From Pseudomonadota bacterium (GTDB lineage: Bacteria; Pseudomonadota; Gammaproteobacteria; Steroidobacterales; Steroidobacteraceae): 8,993 bases of DNA. Position 1 is the first letter of the stretch; every line of letters begins with the position of its first letter. The stretch is from assembly GCA_021850555.1 (NCBI GenBank), contig JAJZLX010000418.1:1-8993 (forward strand), in the 5' to 3' direction. Shown one piece after another: positions 7,376 to 8,993 of the stretch. The position numbers were made by a program, and so were the translations under genes. Below the pieces are notes generated by a model. That model saw only the letters and a program-made list of their open reading frames with translations, was not told the origin of the DNA and searched no databases.

Positions 7376-7626
7376 TAGAGCGGCCCGAGCACCTTCAGCA
7401 CGATCGCCGCCCGGCCGCTCGCGGCCTGCCGTGCCTCGAGCGTCCCGCGCACGGCCTCGCGCACGGCCGTGAAGACCTGCTCGAATTCACCGTACACCTG
7501 CGTACCGAGGCTGCCGGGTACCACCTTCAGCTCCTTGCGGGCCGACAGCTGCTCGATGAAATCATGGATCAGGGGCGCGGCGCGCTCCGTGAGCGGATAC
7601 AGGCTGATTTCGACGCCGACGTCCAT
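7375..7626 (-). CDS. Thiamine-binding / MTH1187-YkoF-type small protein
   Basis: The 83-residue protein matches the Thiamine_BP (MTH1187/YkoF-like, formerly DUF77) family, which has a ferredoxin-like fold and binds thiamine or its pyrimidine precursor in characterised members. The signature is the start MDVGVEISLYPL, then PLIHDFIEQL, LKVVPGSLGTQVYGEF, and a closing strand AAIVLKVLG. Length is normal for the single-domain form. ATG 7626-7624 matches the family N-terminus; an upstream ATG at about 7635 is in another frame. No Shine-Dalgarno sequence is seen, and a TAGAAT box at 7640-7635 would start the message within a few bases of the ATG, so it may be leaderless. It is divergent from the PhzF-family gene. 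The cellular role is unknown. Confidence 0.87.
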   Translation of the reverse strand: MDVGVEISLYPLTERAAPLIHDFIEQLSARKELKVVPGSLGTQVYGEFEQVFTAVREAVRGTLEARQAASGRAAIVLKVLGPL

Positions 7627-7715
7627 CGGCGCTCATTCTACCCATCCGCGGGCGATGAGCTAGAATGACGACCCTTCGCCACACGCCCCGAAAGGCGAAG
7701 CGCCAGAGGCCGCAG
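7627..7715. promoter_or_regulatory. Dyad-symmetric divergent promoter between thiamine-binding gene and PhzF-family gene
   Basis: TCATTCTA (7633-7640) and TAGAATGA (7661-7668) form a perfect 8-bp inverted repeat separated by 20 bp. Each arm contains a -10-like TAGAAT, one per strand, firing away from the centre. Each -35 position would overlap the opposite -10, so the two promoters should compete. For the plus-strand gene the start would be near 7673, giving a leader of about 40 nt with AGAGG at 7705-7709. For the minus-strand gene the leader would be about 0-3 nt. Confidence 0.5.
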
Positions 7716-8621
7716 ATGACCCGCAAGATCCAGATCCACCAAGTGGACGCCTTCACCCTCGGGCGCTTCACGGGCAATCCGGCCGGAGTCGTACTCGAGG
7801 CCGATGGATTGACCGATGCCCAGATGCTGGCCATCGCGCGCGAGCTGAACAATGCGGATACGGCGTTCCTGTTCGCGCCCGATGGTGCGGACCACGACAT
7901 CAGAGCGCGCTTCTTCACCCCGCGCACCGAGGCCGGGTTCGTCGGACACGCAACCGTTGCCGCCCATTACGTGCTGTCGATGCGCACCGGCGGACGGACG
8001 CAAACACGGCAGAAATCCAAGGCGGGCATCGTCGAGATCGAGGTCCGTGGCCGGGATGCCGAGCGCAAGATCGCGATCCGCCAGAATCCGCCGCCGCTCG
8101 GGCGCGAGCTGAACACCCGCGAGCGGCTCGCCGTGCTGGATGCGCTGGCGCTCGCCAGCGACGATCTGGACCCGCGCTGTCCACTGCGCATCGCCGGCGC
8201 GAGCAGTACGCGGCTGCTGATCGGCGTGCGCGGCGCGGGACCGCTCGCTCAACTCAAGCCCGACATGTCGCGCTTGACCACCTTGTCGGCGCAGATCGGG
8301 GCCGCGGGCTATTTCGTGTTCGCACTGAATCCGCTGGGAAGCGATCCGCTGACCGAGGCGCGCATGTTCTGCCCGGCGCTCGGCATCGGCGAGGATCCGG
8401 TGAGCGGCAACGCTCACGGGCTCCTCGGGGTCTACCTCGTCCAGCTGGGACTGCTCGGGCACGATGGGCACAAGGCGGCCTTCACCGGGATTCAGGGCCG
8501 CTGGCTTCACCGGCCCGGACGCGTGGAAATCGAGCTCGAGATGACCGGGGCTGCCGTCTCCGCGGTCTGGATCATCGGGCAGGCCGTGTCGGTCTTCGAG
8601 ACCGAGATGACGCTCGACTGA
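7716..8621 (+). CDS. PhzF-family isomerase/epimerase-like protein, YddE-like
   Basis: The 301-residue product matches the PhzF fold family (PhzF of phenazine synthesis, E. coli YddE, yeast Yhi9) over its full length. It starts HQVDAFTLGRFTGNPAGVVL, then LAIARELNNADTAFLF, FFTPRTEAGFVGHATVAAHY (His78), RMFCPALGIGEDPVSGNAHG (Asp227), and GIQGRW. PhzF itself isomerises a dihydroanthranilate intermediate, but no phenazine genes are here and YddE-like proteins have no settled substrate, so function is open. The expected catalytic glutamate (Glu45 of PhzF, in the SET/SES motif) is aspartate here, Asp48 in NADT. ATG 7716 is preferred, with AGAGG 6 nt upstream; ATG 7665 would add 17 mostly polar/basic residues and overlaps the -10 box. 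The 3' end overlaps the opposing ABC gene by 50 bp. Confidence 0.93.
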   Translation: MTRKIQIHQVDAFTLGRFTGNPAGVVLEADGLTDAQMLAIARELNNADTAFLFAPDGADHDIRARFFTPRTEAGFVGHATVAAHYVLSMRTGGRTQTRQKSKAGIVEIEVRGRDAERKIAIRQNPPPLGRELNTRERLAVLDALALASDDLDPRCPLRIAGASSTRLLIGVRGAGPLAQLKPDMSRLTTLSAQIGAAGYFVFALNPLGSDPLTEARMFCPALGIGEDPVSGNAHGLLGVYLVQLGLLGHDGHKAAFTGIQGRWLHRPGRVEIELEMTGAAVSAVWIIGQAVSVFETEMTLD

Positions 8622-8993
8622 GCCGCACCGGACCAACATATCGCACCTTGCCGCCGGCCAGCTCCAGCTCGTGCGTCGCACAGTGGGGCCACTCGGACCT
8701 CCGATGCGCCGTCATGACCACGGCAACCCCATCGGATGCGAGCCGCTCGACGCGGGCGCGCAAGTCCTCGTGCGTGGACACGTCCAGGCCCGCAAACGGC
8801 TCATCGAGCACCAGCAGAGCCGGCCTGCGCACCCAGGCACGCGCGAACAACGCCCGGCGCAGCTGCCCATAGGAGAGTTCGCGAAGCGTACGGGTCGCGA
8901 GCGCCAGGAGATCGAATTCGCGCATGGCGCGGCGGGCCGCGGCACGATCGGCCGCACTGGGGGCCTCATTCAGCCCGATGCTCGCGTGACGGC
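8572..8993 (-). CDS. ABC transporter ATP-binding protein, ModF-like, C-terminal part (runs off right edge)
   Basis: The frame is open from the window edge to TGA at 8574-8572, giving the last ~140 residues of an ABC ATPase. Visible are the signature LSYGQ (8863-8877), Walker B LLVLDE (8800-8817), D-loop FAGLD, and the switch histidine in MTAHR (8704-8706). Walker A and the Q-loop lie beyond the edge. The ending ATHELELAGGKVRYVGP resembles the second ATPase domain of E. coli ModF, so a ModF-like protein is the best guess, with moderate confidence in the subfamily. An internal ATG at 8925 is not the true start, because homology continues upstream (for example SIGLNEAP). The last 16 residues (LSRASSRSRRPTRPAR) are encoded opposite the 3' end of the PhzF-family gene and look unlike a conserved part of the domain. 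Confidence 0.88.
   Translation of the reverse strand, partial: RHASIGLNEAPSAADRAAARRAMREFDLLALATRTLRELSYGQLRRALFARAWVRRPALLVLDEPFAGLDVSTHEDLRARVERLASDGVAVVMTAHRRSEWPHCATHELELAGGKVRYVGPVRLSRASSRSRRPTRPAR

Noticed and set aside
7179..7472. Plus-strand open frame across the gap and the thiamine-binding gene
   Set aside because: It has Arg/Ala/Pro-rich shadow composition with no family resemblance, and it overlaps a recognised gene on the other strand.

Overview
This window is ordinary chromosomal DNA from a high-G+C bacterium (about two thirds G+C by eye), most likely a gammaproteobacterium. That placement is an inference from gene content: a RraB-family protein, a very large NAD-glutamate dehydrogenase of the Pseudomonas GdhB type, a 2,3-BPG-dependent phosphoglycerate mutase and a YddE-like PhzF protein. 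I see no tRNA, rRNA, CRISPR array, insertion sequence, integrase or phage gene, and no base-composition break suggesting recent transfer.

Left part (1-5499): the 5' two thirds of a 4-hydroxyphenylpyruvate dioxygenase gene (minus strand, running off the left edge) is divergent from a ~4.8 kb NAD-glutamate dehydrogenase gene (plus strand). The 107-bp gap holds two opposed -10 boxes. The dehydrogenase gene is broken near 4426-4429: the reading frame shifts, and about ten residues that homologues carry there are missing, so as sequenced it makes a 1268-residue product lacking the C-terminal domain. Tyrosine breakdown begins with transamination that makes glutamate, so a glutamate dehydrogenase next to the dioxygenase is metabolically sensible.

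Middle (5500-7122): gpmA (plus strand, glycolysis) converges on a minus-strand pair made of a putidaredoxin/Isc-like [2Fe-2S] ferredoxin gene followed 24 bp later by a membrane-anchored RraB-family protein.

Right part (7123-8993): a 252-bp non-coding gap with GC-rich hairpins and one short palindrome; a small thiamine-binding (MTH1187/YkoF-type) gene on the minus strand; a divergent PhzF/YddE-family gene on the plus strand, the two separated by a dyad-symmetric pair of TAGAATGA elements; and the 3' part of a ModF-like ABC ATPase gene (minus strand, running off the right edge) whose last 16 codons overlap the end of the PhzF gene.

No new multi-gene system is evident. The points most worth checking are the lesion in the glutamate dehydrogenase gene, the two compact divergent promoter regions with very short or absent leaders, the Glu-to-Asp change at the expected catalytic acid of the PhzF protein, and the overprinted Arg/Ser-rich tail of the ABC ATPase.
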